A DNA stretch of 64,000 nucleotides from Anolis sagrei (taxonomy: Eukaryota > Chordata > Lepidosauria > Squamata > Anolidae), in NCBI RefSeq assembly GCF_037176765.1, contig NC_090024.1:104237057-104301056 (forward strand). The letters are read 5' to 3'. The notes under the pieces were generated by a model, which searched no databases, was not told where the DNA came from, and saw nothing but the letters and a program-made list of their open reading frames with translations. Positions within the stretch are counted from its first letter, which is position 1. Each line of letters opens with the position of its first letter. The translations under genes were made by a program, and so were the position numbers. This document shows positions 1 to 10,580 of this stretch, one piece after another.

Positions 1-160
1 GTAGCCAAATTTTGTTCATTTTCATGGTTTCTTCCTTTCTGTTGAAATTGCCCACATGCTTGTGGATTTCAATGGCTTCTCTGTGTAGCCTGACATAGTA
101 GTTGTTAGAGTGGTTCAGCATTTCTGTGTTCTCAAATAATATGCTATGTCCTGGATCACC
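1..160 (-). mobile_element. Penelope-like element fragment (endonuclease end)
   Basis: The reverse complement matches the endonuclease-end coding segment of the element at 21569-22121 (the REAIEI and NFNR region). It is a relic inside the last intron of CMBL copy A and runs directly into L2 sequence. Family is inferred from the GIY-YIG-like C-terminal motif order. Confidence 0.55.
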
Positions 161-345
161 CCCAAACTGCCAACCTGTGTCTTCGGGGGGGGGGGGAGGG
201 GGTGACCGCATCCAACACAAGTTGAAATCCCACACCCTGATCTGCCTTATGACTGATGAGGAGTACCTCTGTCTTGTCTGGATTTAGTTTCAGCTTGTTG
301 GTCCTCATCCAGAAAGGAAGAGATGAAGGAAGGGATCAAAACTTC
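150..345 (-). mobile_element. L2 LINE fragment
   Basis: The minus strand matches the L2 segment encoding LDPDKTEVLLVS-type residues, as in the long L2 at 46487-49365. It is interrupted by a poly-G run near 186-200. Short and decayed. Confidence 0.55.
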
Positions 346-1085
346 CTTGCGTTGGTTGAAATCAGATGATACAAGTCAAGTAGGACAGGGAGGTGTCTCA
401 GTATCATACAAATATGTGGTTGCTGACTAGATAGCTACCCTCACTAAACACACCAACGTTGTAGTCCAATTTAATTGCATGAGAAATAACATGTTTTGCA
501 CAAGAATGTCTCAGCTTTGTTGCTGACACTTTCAGGCAAACAACATCGTTTTCTGAAACTATGCTTGTGCCCAGTTTCTAAGCTGGCCATCCATGGGATC
601 CTATGAAATCTTATCAAAGACTGAACCAGACATCAGGCGCCAACAAAGAAAATGGGGTGGGAAGGTTCTATCTATGTAAATCGTCCTTTTAATAGGCGTA
701 CTCATCATATGCTATAAACTTAATTTAAAAGCTTTCATTTAAAAGATTTAGACTGTTTCTCGGAATACTGTTGGAGGAGGTGTAACCATTAATTGGCTTT
801 TTCAAATGAAACAGATTCAGAGCTGCATGGGAACCTTGGGATGGCCTCTGCCTTGGAACATCATATCTCTCTTAATTATACCTCTTTCATTCTGGCTGTA
901 ATTGTTTTAAGGGGCAGGGAGTCTATCATGTTCAGAAGTAATATTAAATATTGCATTTAATCTTACTTCTTTCTGTAGAAAAGGGGTATCACCAGAGATG
1001 GGAATTAACATTCCTGCATGAAGAAGGAAGAGTAATGAAGGGAAGAAGCTATATGATGAAGAGACTTGCAAACAAATTTTGAAAA
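346..1085 (+). other. Intron 4 of CMBL copy A, no recognisable element
   Basis: No ORF, repeat or exon could be recognised here. I searched by eye for CMBL exon 4 (encoding [12 protein letters not shown]) and did not find it, so exon 4 of copy A lies left of the window and this intron is longer than 4.2 kb. Confidence 0.5.
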
Positions 1086-1214
1086 CTCTAGTACAAGCAT
1101 GGGCAAACTTTCTAACTTTGGGGCCGCATGGTGGGCTGGAGTGGGGTGGGCGGGTTCTCCCTAAGACCCCTTCCTGCCTTTTCCTCCCCTTCCTCTTCTA
1201 TTTTGGAGGCAGAT

Positions 1215-2089
1215 GTTGTTGTTCATTCATTCAGTCGTCTCCGACTCTTTGTGACCTCATGGACCAGCCCACGCCAGAGCTCCCTGTCGGCCGTCACCAC
1301 CCCCAGCTCCTTCAAGGTCAGTCCAGTCACCTCAAGGATGCCATCCATCCATCTTGCCCTTGGTCGGCCCCTCTTCCTTTTTCCTTCCACTTTCCCCAGC
1401 ATAATTGTCTTCTCTAGGCTTTGCTGTCTCCTCATGATGTGGCCAAAGTACTTCAACTTTGTCTCTAGTATCCTTCCCTCCAATGAGCAGCCGGGCTTTA
1501 TTTCCTGGAGGATGGACTGGTTGGATCTTCTTGCAGTCCAAGGCACTCTCAGAACTTTCCTCCAACACCACAGCTCAAAAGCATCGATCTTCCTTTGCTC
1601 AGCCTTCCCTAAGGTCCCGCTCTCACATCCGTAGGTTACTACAGGGAATACCATGGCTTTGACTAGGTGGATCTTTGTTGCCAGTCTGATGTCTCTACTC
1701 TTGACTATTGTATCGAGACTGGACATTGCTCTCCTCCCAAGAAGTAAGCGTCTTCTGATTTCCTGGCCACAGTCTGCATCTGCAGTAATCTCTGCACCTA
1801 GAAATACAAAGTCTGTCACGGCCTTCATGATTTCTCCCTCTATTTTCCAGTTGTCAATCATTCTTGTTGCCATAATCTTGGTTTTTTTTGTTTCGCTGCA
1901 ACCCGGCTTTTGTGCTTTCTTCTTTCACCTTAATTAGAAGGCTCCTCAGCTCCTCCTCGCTTTCGGCCATCAGAGTGGTGTCATCTGCATATCTGAGGTT
2001 GTTAATGTTTCTTCCAGCAATTTTCACCCCAGCTTTGCATTCATCCAGCCCCGCACATCGCATGATGTGTTCTGCATACACGTTAAAAA
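1215..2089 (-). mobile_element. BovB (RTE-clade) LINE, 5'-truncated
   Basis: The minus strand encodes the BovB C-terminal region, for example LRVPWTARRSNQSIL, KLKYFGHIMRR and KRKRGRPRARWMDGI, over about 215 residues. The insertion is flanked by the direct repeat GGAGGCAGAT at 1205-1214 and 2090-2099. The 3' end, with TTG repeats, lies at the low coordinate. It lacks the endonuclease and reverse transcriptase core, so it is dead on arrival. Confidence 0.88.
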
Positions 2090-2194
2090 GGAGGCAGATA
2101 GTGAAGGAAAAATGGGGAATGTTTGGATCCCAAAAGGGTTGGCCTTGGTCAGGATGAGAGAAAAAGTGTATCCATTAGACTCCATATTGCCTGT

Positions 2195-2606
2195 TCCTGA
2201 TATAGAATCCTAGCACTGGAAGAGACCTCCAAGGGCCATCCAGTCCAACACCCTGCCATGCAAGAAGGCACAATCAAAGCACTCCCGATAGACAGCCTCT
2301 GCAGAAAAGCATCCAGAGAAGGAGACTCCAACACACTCCCAGGCATCCTCGGCCACTCTCCAGGAAGTTCTTCCTCAACTTTTCAGTTAAATCTCTTTTC
2401 CTGCCATTTGAGTCCCTTTCGGGGTTGAGAAGGGCGGTATACAAATATCGCAAATAATAATAAATAATTAATAAAACATTGCTCCTTTGTGCCCTGGTCT
2501 CTGGAGCATCAGAAAGTTAGTTTTCCCCCTCCTCCTCAATGGGACACCCCTTTAAATCCTGAAACATGGGTCTCATGTTCCCTCTCAACTTTCTCTTCTC
2601 CCAGGT
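2195..2606 (-). mobile_element. Old CR1 LINE 3' fragment with an embedded L2 tail
   Basis: The reverse complement follows the well-known CR1 3' region (ATCCTAGCACTGGAAGAG, GAAGTTCTTCCTCAAC, GTGCCCTGGTCTCTGGAG). At about 2418-2480 it is interrupted by a plus-strand L2 3' end (GGCGGTATACAAAT plus an AATAA-rich tail). More diverged than the CR1 copies near the genes. Confidence 0.65.
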
Positions 2607-3400
2607 CAGTCTTTCTCAACCTTCCTAATGCCGCAATGCCTTAATATAGTTCCTCATGTTGTGGTGACCCCCAACCATAACCTTATTTTTGTTGCTATTT
2701 TACAATAGTAGTTTTGCTACTGTTATGAATCATAATATAAATATCTGATATGCAGCATGTATTTTCATTCATTGCACCAAATTTGGCACAAATACCCACA
2801 AATACCATTACGCCAAAATTGAATGTGGTAGGGTTGGCGGGGGGGGGGGGGGGGAGGTTGATTTTGTCATTTGGGATTTATAGTTGCTGGAATTCATAGT
2901 TCACCTAAAATCAGAGAGCATTCTGAACTCCAACAAACGATAGAATTGAACCAATCTTGACACACAGAACTTTCCATGACCAACAGAAAATCCTGGAAGG
3001 GAAGGGTTTGGTGGGTATTGACCTTAAATTTTGGAGTTGTAGTTCACCTCCATCCAGAGAGCCCTGTGGACTCAAAGAATGATGGATCTGGACCAAACTT
3101 GGCACAAATACTCAATATGCCCAAATGTGAACATTAGTGGAGTTTGAGGAAAATAAACCTTGACATTTGGGAGTTGTAGTTGCCGGGATTTATAGTTCAC
3201 CTACAATCAAAGAGCATTCTGAACCCGACCAAAGATAGAATTGGACCAGACTTCCCACACAGAACCCACATGAACAACAGAAAATACTGTGTTTTCTGAT
3301 GGTGTTTCATGACCCTTCTGACACCCCCTCACGACCTCTCTGACACCCTCTCGTGACACCCCCCCCCCAGGTGTCCCGACCCCTAGGTTGAGAAACGCTG
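2607..3400 (+). mobile_element. hAT-type nonautonomous element (family 1)
   Basis: Terminal repeats CAGTCTTTCTCAACCT and AGGTTGAGAAACGCTG, with a perfect 8-bp target duplication TCCCAGGT at 2599-2606 and 3401-3408. The interior consists of internally related segments with recurring motifs GTTGTAGTTCACCT and CCAAACTTGGCACA. The same family recurs in this window at 9511, 13555, 26292, 50927 and 56042. Confidence 0.85.
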
Positions 3401-3429
3401 TCCCAGGTAAACATCCCCTAAGAGAAAGG

Positions 3430-3697
3430 AAAAAGAGAAATAAAGGAAGGGAGGAAGAGAATGGATGGAGGGAAGGGAAGGAGGGAGGGAAGGAGGGAGG
3501 GAAGTGACAAGGAAGGAAAGACAAAAAAGAAGGAAGGAAGGAAGGAAGGAAGGAAGGTGAGAGAGAGAGAGGGAAGGAGGGAGGGACGGAAGTGGGAAGG
3601 AAGGATGAAAGGGTGGGAGGGAAGGAAAAAGGGAGTGAGAAAGAGGGAGGTAAGGAATTGATGAAATGAGAGAAGGAAGAAGGAAAAGAGAAGGATA
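3430..3697 (+). repeat. GGAA/GGGA purine-rich low-complexity tract
   Basis: Almost pure purine on the + strand, built on GGAA and GGGA units with a GAGA patch near 3558-3570. Reading frames across it are compositional artefacts. Confidence 0.9.
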
Positions 3698-3705
3698 GTG
3701 AGAGA

Positions 3706-3998
3706 CAGGCCCGTAGCCAGGATTTTGTTTCGGGGGGGGGGGGGGGGGCTGAGTTTGGTTTCGGGGGGGGGGGGGGCTGAGTCTAAATGAAAGAGGGTCT
3801 ACCCTAGCAAACCTTTTGTATCGTTACCCCAATACCCCCATGCATATGGGATATATTGAGCATGGTGATCAGATCATGATATGAATAAACATAACAGTTT
3901 AAATAATGTAACAGTAAGGCCTTCTCGCGGACTACCATGAGAATTTCGGGGGGGGGGGCTGAAGCCCCCCAACTCCCCCCCCCCCGGCTACATGCCTG
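3706..3998. mobile_element. Small hAT MITE with poly-G/poly-C interior
   Basis: Ends CAGGCCCGTAGCCAGG and GGCTACATGCCTG form inverted repeats, flanked by a perfect 8-bp duplication GTGAGAGA at 3698-3705 and 3999-4006. The interior has long G runs near 3732-3775 and a G/C-run pair at 3949-3985. Confidence 0.85.
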
Positions 3999-4220
3999 GT
4001 GAGAGAGAGGAGGGCCTGAGGAAGGAGCCTACGGGGCCGTATCCCTTCCCCGGGCCTGGGTTTGCCCATACTTGTTCTAGTATATGTATCACCATTGTTG
4101 CCTAACTCCATTTAAAGCAAAAAATCTACATGCTGTCTAGAATGCAAGTGAACACATAATTAGGAAATTGAATTTGTAATTTCTTACAAGCTATATAATG
4201 ATATTTATTTTATGTCACAG

Positions 4221-4406
4221 GTTACTTTACTGGAAGGAAAACTGAAAGAATACTGTACAGTGGACTATAAAGTTAAAGTTTATCCTGGGCAAGTTCATGG
4301 CTTTGCACAGTGTAAGCCTGAGGATATGAAGCCTGAAGATGTACCTTTCATGGAAGAAGCAAGAATGGATATGATTGACTGGCTGAATAAATACATTATG
4401 TTTTGA
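4221..4406 (+). CDS. CMBL: CMBL copy A, last coding exon (partial gene)
   Basis: This is the terminal exon of a carboxymethylenebutenolidase homologue, a cytosolic alpha/beta hydrolase of the dienelactone hydrolase family. It follows a TTTTATGTCACAG acceptor and reads in the same phase as exon 5 of copies B and C. It encodes 61 residues including GQVHGF, whose histidine is the family's catalytic His (His212 by alignment), and ends in WLNKYIMF before TGA, two residues longer than B and C. It shares about 35 of 59 residues with copy B, so it is a considerably older paralogue. Earlier exons lie outside the window. The other two triad residues therefore cannot be checked. Confidence 0.92.
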   Translation, partial: VTLLEGKLKEYCTVDYKVKVYPGQVHGFAQCKPEDMKPEDVPFMEEARMDMIDWLNKYIMF

Positions 4407-4495
4407 AATTGAACCATAACTTATATCACTTTAGTCTACTTTAATGTCCCCAAGTCTGCTCCTTAGTAGAAGAGGAAGAAGAAAGATTGAAATAC

Positions 4496-4501
4496 AATAA
4501 A
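4496..4501 (+). promoter_or_regulatory. Candidate polyadenylation signal of copy A
   Basis: AATAAA, 90 bases after the copy A stop codon and the first such hexamer downstream of it. This gives a very short 3' UTR, unlike copies B and C, whose first AATAAA is inside a solo LTR. Confidence 0.6.
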
Positions 4502-5054
4502 TTATGCAATATTTGTAAATAGTGGCCCTGAAGTATTCTTATCCTTGAATGACAAACATTCAATATTGAAGATCTTTTCAGAAGCATCATGTCTTTTAAA
4601 AAACGTCGTTTGAGAGTCACTCAATTCTTTCTGGCTTTTCTTCAATGTCTGTGACACATTATCTTTCCCAGAATATATTAAAGTTTAATCTCCACATTCA
4701 TTATTCTATACTAGTACAGATTTGAATTTTTCTTCTTTTAAAAAATCCAGGGTTTAGCATGCCCTGAAGCTACATCCATCAACTCTGAAATGCTCCTCCA
4801 CACATACACACACACCAATTCCAGATAAGCTGGATTGCCATGGTTACTCTTTGCTAGTGGAGAAAAATCATTTCAGCCTCAATGCAAATAATAACAATAA
4901 TGCTCAAATCTGGAACAAGGGAAATCCTGTCCAATTTCCATGCATTGGAAGAAAGGGGATCTTACTGAAGATGTAGGAAGAAAGAGAGAATGGGGGAAAT
5001 CTCTGAGTTTTCATTTGAAAAGCCACACTTTTCACTAACCAGTGCATAGCTATG
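4502..5054 (+). other. Flank between copy A and the first duplicated block
   Basis: No gene or clear transposon was recognised. There is a short CA tract near 4800-4815. The segment ends at the (TAA)n tail of the L2 that starts the duplicated block. Confidence 0.4.
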
Positions 5055-5056
5055 GC

Positions 5057-5094
<38 letters not shown>

Positions 5095-7125
5095 TTATTT
5101 ATATTCTGCTCTATCTCCCCAAAGGGGCTCAGGGCGGATTCCAAACATAAAAGGCAAACATTCAATGCCCGCATACAACAATACATCAATGCTAACAAAA
5201 TTTATACAACCCAACATATTAATACAAATTATAACTTAACAAACTCAAATTAAATAAAAAGCACAGCCTGTTATAACAGACATAAGACAAAACATCAAAC
5301 ATCGAATGGAAACAATAATTTCCCACTTCTTTGGGGAAAATCGATTAATCATTGCTCAAAATATCTAGTGAGCTGGTGGGGTGAACAGAGCACGGATACG
5401 GATGGCAGCTATTAATCAGAGGTATAATGGTAGTATTACCAAATGTGCTGTCGCACGCTGGGCCTGTGCATAAGACTGTAGACAGGACATAAATTCTGTG
5501 TGCCCAGTGGGACGTCGGGGCTGCCTCAGCTTAAAGGCTTTTGGATTTCCTTAAACAGAGTCTTTAGATTGCTTAAAGGTTCAACAAAGTTCTTTATTAA
5601 TGAAAACAAACAGGTACTTTAAGGCTTTCTTAACAGTCTATTGGCTCTCTCTCAAGCTTGTCCACAGGGAACAGGCACTATCTTCTTAACTGTAACTAAT
5701 GGGGAAATCCTTAACTTCTAATCTGGGTGGTCTGTCTTTGCCTCTGTTGGCGTGGAGCCCCTGCACCCGGTACCAACTGCTTCTGGCTTCCGCGAGTGAC
5801 CCTTACCAAGCAGAGCTTTGTAGACTTCCAGGGGAAAAGAACTCGGGTTTCCGTGGTGGCTGACTGAAGTCCTTCAGCAAAGGAGATGTAGGGCTGTATA
5901 ACCCCAGCCAAGCTGTGGGCTGTATATCTCCCCGGCCAAGCCGTAGAAGACGAAGCTTTCTACAGGAGCTCTTGGTTTTATGTCCTGCGTGAAAGTCTTC
6001 TCTGTGTGGACTGACCTCAAAATGGCTCCCATTCCCTCCAAAACCCAAAAAGGGGACGGGACCAGGGAACCTAACTACAATTGCCCTATGATTGCAGCCC
6101 TATGATTGCAGCCAAAAGAAGCAACCTATCTGCAGAGTCCCTGAAACTCAGGACTACAACAAATATTAAATGCAAAGCAAACAAAATTGGAGCTCCCGGT
6201 GCAGCTGTACCTGCACACCAACTACTATTCCTCCTCCTCATAAGCCAGAGAGCAAAGGTAAGTCTTCAACTGTTTTTTGAAAGCGGGAGGGAGGGGGCCA
6301 TCTTTAACTCCTTAGGAAGGGAGTTCCAGAGGTGGGGGCAGCCACAGAGAAGGCCCTTTCTCTTGTTCCCACCAGCCGTGCTTAGGACAGGAGTTGAACT
6401 GAGAGGAGGACCTCCTCCGATGACTGCAATGCCCGAGTTGGTCTGTAGAGGGAGATGTGGCTTGTCAAATAGTCTGGACCTAAGCCATTTAGGGCTTTAA
6501 AGGTAAGAACCGGCACTTTGTATTTAGCTCGGAAGCAGACTGGCAGTCATTGGAGCTGCCGCAACATGAGGGTGGTTCTCTCCCTGAACTGCGCTCCAGT
6601 TAGTAACCCTGGCTGCCAATCTCTGGACCATTTGAAGCTTCTGAACTATCTTCAAAGGCAGCTCCACATAGAGAGCGTTTCAGTAGTCCAAATGAGATGT
6701 GAGTAAGGCGTGGACTAGCATGGCCAAGTCAGGCATCTCAAGTTTTAACTGTGCGAAGGCACTCCTGACCACCCGACCACGCCTGAAGATGAATGAAATA
6801 ATTTGCTGCAGAAAATCCTTGGACGATCCATTTAGAAATACAAGAATGAAACATTTCTTGTATAGTAGTTATTATTAGATCAGGGGCAGGTAGAGTGTGA
6901 CTCTAGAAATGTATAATTTGGTGGTTGTGTGCTTGTTGTCAAAAAATCGAGCCCCTTCCCAAAGACTCAACGTGGATTCTGAAATCATATATGAATTTTG
7001 CTGTATTGGGGTTCCAGGGTCAGCGATGAGTCCAGGATCACCCCCAGACTGTGGACCTGTGTCTCCCACATCCTGATCTGCCTTACAACTGACCAGAAGT
7101 ACCTCTGTCTTGTATGAACAACCAT
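5055..7125 (-). mobile_element. L2 LINE 3' part, interrupted (unit 1)
   Basis: A (TAA)n tail at 5060-5092 is followed on the minus strand by an L2 3' UTR and C-terminal coding sequence. Segments equivalent to the 46763-49303 ORF are visible, including the GERAFS and LDYCN region and, at 7005-7125, the part encoding LLVSCKADQ. It is interrupted by a solo LTR (5444-6217) and by about 200 bases of other sequence near 6795-7000. Unit 3 carries the same L2 without the LTR at 53125-54300. Confidence 0.8.
5444..6217 (-). mobile_element. Solo LTR (LTR family 1), fossil
   Basis: A 774-bp segment that begins TGTGCTG and ends GCACA, with 5-bp flanks CCAAA and CCAAC. The homologous site in unit 3 (about 53,480) reads straight through and is empty, so the insertion is later than that split. 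An AATAAA on the minus strand suggests minus orientation. No internal coding part remains. The same family recurs at 38019-39220. Confidence 0.8.
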
Positions 7126-7221
7126 GCTTTTTATTTTTAAAGTTGCACTTCTGCATGCCTGCAAAAGTACATCTAGTTAAAAATCTGAAGGCAAACATCA
7201 GATTGGCAAAGACGTCACTAA

Positions 7222-7436
7222 AGCATGAAGCTGAAAATATGGGAAAATTAAGAGGAGTTTGAAAGGTCACATACATTTCATTATTTGCAATTTTTGCACA
7301 GATAACACTGCTATAGTCGTGAATTCCTGAATTCCTCACAACTATAGCAGTGTTATCTGTGCAAAAATTGCAAATTATGAAATGTATGTGACCTTTCAAA
7401 CTCCTCTGAATTCTCCCATATTTTCAGCTTCATGCT
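7222..7436. repeat. Foldback repeat, about 95-bp arms (unit 1)
   Basis: The left arm 7222-7316 is nearly the exact reverse complement of 7342-7436, with a 25-base spacer. For instance GATAACACTGCTATAG pairs with CTATAGCAGTGTTATC. Weaker pairing continues outward about 30 more bases each side. It is probably a foldback or MITE-type element. No target duplication was identified. Confidence 0.8.
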
Positions 7437-7889
7437 TAAGTGGCGTGTTGCCCAGTCTGATGCCTATATTTTGGACTATATTTTGACCCATGATCACCCT
7501 TCACTGGCCACAGCTGAGGTTGATAGAAGTTTTAACACAAAAATCTAAAGAACTTCAGGTTAATGAATAACAAGTGACCCTGGCAGGGATACTACATTAT
7601 ATTTGCTAAAATGCAGGATAACAACGGTGTTTGGTACAACAACAATGGCCTGGAATTGCACAATTCTTGTATACAAAAACAAATATTTTGATGAGGAGGC
7701 TATACTTGACGCACATTCATTTCTTTTCTGATAACAGTATACATTTCCAAAACAATGTATGTTGAGATTGCTGACTGTTTGGCCTTTATGGTCATTGTAG
7801 TTCCCCAAAGGACAATGGATTTGTACCCAGTGCATTGTAGCCAATTAACACACGGGCTTGGAGGATGAAAAATGAAGCCTTATTAACAG

Positions 7890-8815
7890 TCTGCACAGAA
7901 AGATCAGAGTATTGGGTGGCAATCTGTGCTCAACGGGGTTACATTCCTCCTGAGGGCACAGGTCCATAGCTTGGGGGTCCTCTTGGATTCAATGCTGTCG
8001 CTTGATGACCAGGCATCACCAGTGGCTGGGAGGGCCTTTGCACAGATTAAACTTGCGCCCCAGCTGCAATCATACCTCATGAAGTCTGACTTGGCCTTGG
8101 TTACATTGAGACTGGACTACTGCAATGCACTCTACATGGGACTGCCCTTGAAGGCGGCCCATAAATTTCAATTGGTACAATGGGCACCAGCAAGGCTCCT
8201 AACTGAAGCAAACTGTAGGAAGCATACAATATCCCTATTAAAACAGCTTCCTTGGCTGCCAATAAGTTGCCGAGCCAAATTCAAGGTGCAGGTTATGACC
8301 TATAAAGCCCTAAACCAGGGGTCCTCAAACTAAGGCCCGGGGGCCGGATACAGCCCTCTAAGGTCATTTAACCGACCCTCGCTCAGGGTCAGCACAAGTC
8401 TGAAATGATGTGAAAGGACACAACAACAACAATCCTATCTCATCAGTGCCCACATTTCCCATTGAAATATTAATAAGTTTATATTTGTTAAAAATGTTCT
8501 TAATTTTAATTATTGTATTGTTTTTAAGTGTTTTTTGAACTACAGATAAATGTGCAGTGTGCATAGGAATTAATTCATGCTTTTTTCAAATTATAATCCG
8601 GCCCTCCAACAGTTTGAGGGACTGTGATCTGGCCCTTTGTTTAAGAAGTTTGAGGATCCCTGCCCTAAACGGTATGTGTTGTTTTGATAATTTTATGCTT
8701 ATGTTTTGCTTACTCTCTATGTTTTGGTGTTTTGTTACATGGAAAGTGCCCCGAGTCCCCTAGGGGTGATAGAGCAGTATATAAATAAAGTTTCATTATT
8801 GTTATTATTTATAAA
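7890..8815 (+). mobile_element. L2 LINE 3' fragment (unit 1)
   Basis: The plus strand encodes the L2 C-terminal region (SLGVLLDSMLSLDDQA, LDYCNALYMGLPL, KQLPWLPISCRAKFKV) and ends with the L2 3' motif CCCCTAGGGGTGATAGAGCA and an ATTATT tail. A hAT MITE (8316-8662) splits it. Confidence 0.82.
8316..8662. mobile_element. hAT MITE (family 2), 347 bp, unit 1
   Basis: Ends CAGGGGTCCTCAAACT and AGTTTGAGGATCCCTG, with a perfect 8-bp duplication CCCTAAAC at 8308-8315 and 8663-8670, inserted in the L2. It is also present in unit 2 (25246-25587) but missing from unit 3 (about 55,335). Confidence 0.92.
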
Positions 8816-8858
8816 GAGGTGCTGGGCAATTATTCAGAAAGCAAGCACAAACACCTTT

Positions 8859-8986
8859 GAACCTCTGAGGATGCTTGCCATAGATGCAGGCGAAACGTCA
8901 GGAGAAATGCCTCTAGAACATGGCCATATAGCCCGAAAAAACCCACAAGAACTGAGTGATTCCGGCCATGAAAGCCTTCGACAATA
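8859..8986 (+). mobile_element. Tiny Penelope-like 3' insertion (128 bp)
   Basis: Flanked by a perfect 13-bp duplication CACAAACACCTTT (8846-8858 and 8987-8999). Units 2 and 3 hold the empty site. The sequence corresponds to the last part of the Penelope-like element at 21569-22121 and contains the hammerhead-like core. It ends with an additional GTGATTCCGGCCATGAAAGC tail. Confidence 0.75.
8862..8903 (+). ncRNA. Hammerhead-ribozyme-like motif
   Basis: The invariant core is present: CTGAGGA (8865-8871), a 6-bp stem II (GCTTGC with GCAGGC, loop CATAGAT), GAAA (8892-8895), then a minimal ACGT stem III and GTC as cleavage triplet (8897-8899). Stem I has at least CCT/AGG. Stem III is palindromic and has no loop, which fits the dimeric type I hammerheads known from Penelope-like elements and retrozymes. 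Activity is inferred, not shown. Confidence 0.55.
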
Positions 8987-8999
8987 CACAAACACCTTT

Positions 9000-9466
9000 T
9001 TGCAAAACTTTTTAAAGCTTTCTAACAAGGGACTTCATCCCACAGAATAATTAAAATATTTCAGATTGTAGGTTTTCCCTTAAGCATCACCACACTGTGT
9101 TTTGAAATTAAACAGATTTTCCTACCTCCATCACACCTAATCCTTGTCTCTGCTTTCTTTAAGATTTATCCATTTGATTTGCCATCAAATCTTGTTTCCC
9201 CCACTGTCCCTCCCCCATTTTCTTTTTTTAAAAAAACTTATCTTTTTTAATCTCCAGACTTCAACTTACATCTTGAAAAATTCACAACAACATATATAGA
9301 AGTGTTATTCTTACATCGCAGAATTGAAAACAGGAGGGAGGGGAGAAATGAAGCTTTAGCTCTCTTATATGTCTCTTTCTGCTAGCCTTTTGATAGGCAA
9401 AACAAAATCCTGACAGCACAGCAGGAGTTTCAGAAAGGCAATTGAGAAAATAGACTCCAAAAGAAT
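9000..9466 (+). other. Shared block sequence, unclassified (unit 1)
   Basis: Present in all three units (25780-26245 and 55535-55995) with high similarity. No coding or repeat signature was recognised. It ends in a short minus-strand Penelope-like stub (GGTTTTTCCGGGCTATATGG) next to the hAT composite. Confidence 0.4.
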
Positions 9467-9510
9467 GGGTTGTTGTAGGTTTTTCCGGGCTATATGGCCA
9501 TGTTCTAGAG

Positions 9511-10212
9511 CAGTGTTTCTCAACCTTCCTAATGCCGCAACCCCTTAATACAGTTCTTCATCTTGTCGTGACCCCAAAGCATAAAATTATTTTCATTGCT
9601 ACTTCAGAAATGTAATGTAAATATCTGATATGCAGGATGTATAAAGTGGACCAAATACCCGATATGCCCAAATTTGAATGCTGGTGCGGTTGGAGGAGGG
9701 GATTGATTTTGTCATTTGGGAGTAATAGTTGCTAGGATTTATAGTTCACCTACAATCAAAGAGCATTCTGAACTCCACCAGCAATGGAATTGAACCAAAC
9801 TTGGCATACAGAACTCCCATGAACCACAAAAAGTACTGGAAGGATTTGTTGGGCATTGACCTTGAGTTCTGGAGTTGTAGTTCACCTACATCCAGAGAGC
9901 ATTGTGGACTGAAACAATGATAGATCTAGACCAAACTTGGCACAAATACTCAGTATGCCCAAATGTGAACACTGATGGAGTTTAGGGAACATAGACCTTG
10001 ACATTTGGGAGTTGTCATTGCTGGGATTTATAGTTCACTTACAATCAAAGGGCATTCTGAACTCTGCCAATAATAGAATTGGGCCAAACTTCCCACACAG
10101 AACCTCCCATGATCAACAGAAAATACTGTGTTTCCTAATGATGTTTGGCAACCCCTCTGATAACCCCTCAAGACCCCCCTTGGGGTCCTGACCTCCAGGT
10201 TGAGAATATCAG
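9511..10212 (+). mobile_element. hAT-type element (family 1), unit 1
   Basis: Starts CAGTGTTTCTCAACCT and ends AGGTTGAGAATATCAG, with the same internal motifs as the element at 2607-3400. The two flanks (TTCTAGAG and TATCAACA) do not match, so the ends may derive from different copies by recombination. Confidence 0.7.
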
Positions 10213-10580
10213 TATCAACACATGGATAATGAACCGTGAAGGCAAATCAAGGATAGTTATATACTTTTCAAAAAAGGCATTTAAACATAGAATGTAGTGT
10301 TATGAAAGATCTGAATAATGATAATATATCAAACAGATAATCGTAAAAGAACAATGTGGGCTTACTGCTTCAAATATTTGCCTCCCCTTTTAATTGAGAA
10401 CTAATATGAAAAGACTGTTTAAAAAAGCAAGAATACAGAAAGAAACTTGCTAAGTATTTGTTGAGCATTGACCGAAAGGCAAGAGTACAGAGGAGGGGTT
10501 TCAGTCTCCTCCTATTTCTTAATTTAGTGCCAAAGTTTGAACCTCTTTTGTACTTAACAGTCTCTGTTCTCTGTCTCCAG

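Larger units (their letters stand above)
1094..4074. mobile_element. Outer hAT-type element hosting nested insertions
   Basis: The ends are inverted repeats: CAAGCATGGGCAAAC at the left, its imperfect reverse complement at the right. They are flanked by 8-bp duplications CTCTAGTA (1086-1093) and TTCTAGTA (4075-4082), as hAT transposases produce. The element itself is short. Most of the length is later insertions: BovB, CR1 with an L2 tail, a second hAT, a GA-rich tract and a third hAT. Confidence 0.7.

Noticed and set aside
3461-3661. Purine-rich open frame encoding K/E/R/G repeats
   Set aside because: It lies wholly in a GGAA/GGGA low-complexity tract, and both strands are open for compositional reasons.
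1-4220. Search for CMBL copy A exons 1-4
   Set aside because: No match to exon-encoded motifs GFCWGG, FAEND or PDFF on either strand; the intron is filled by transposons.
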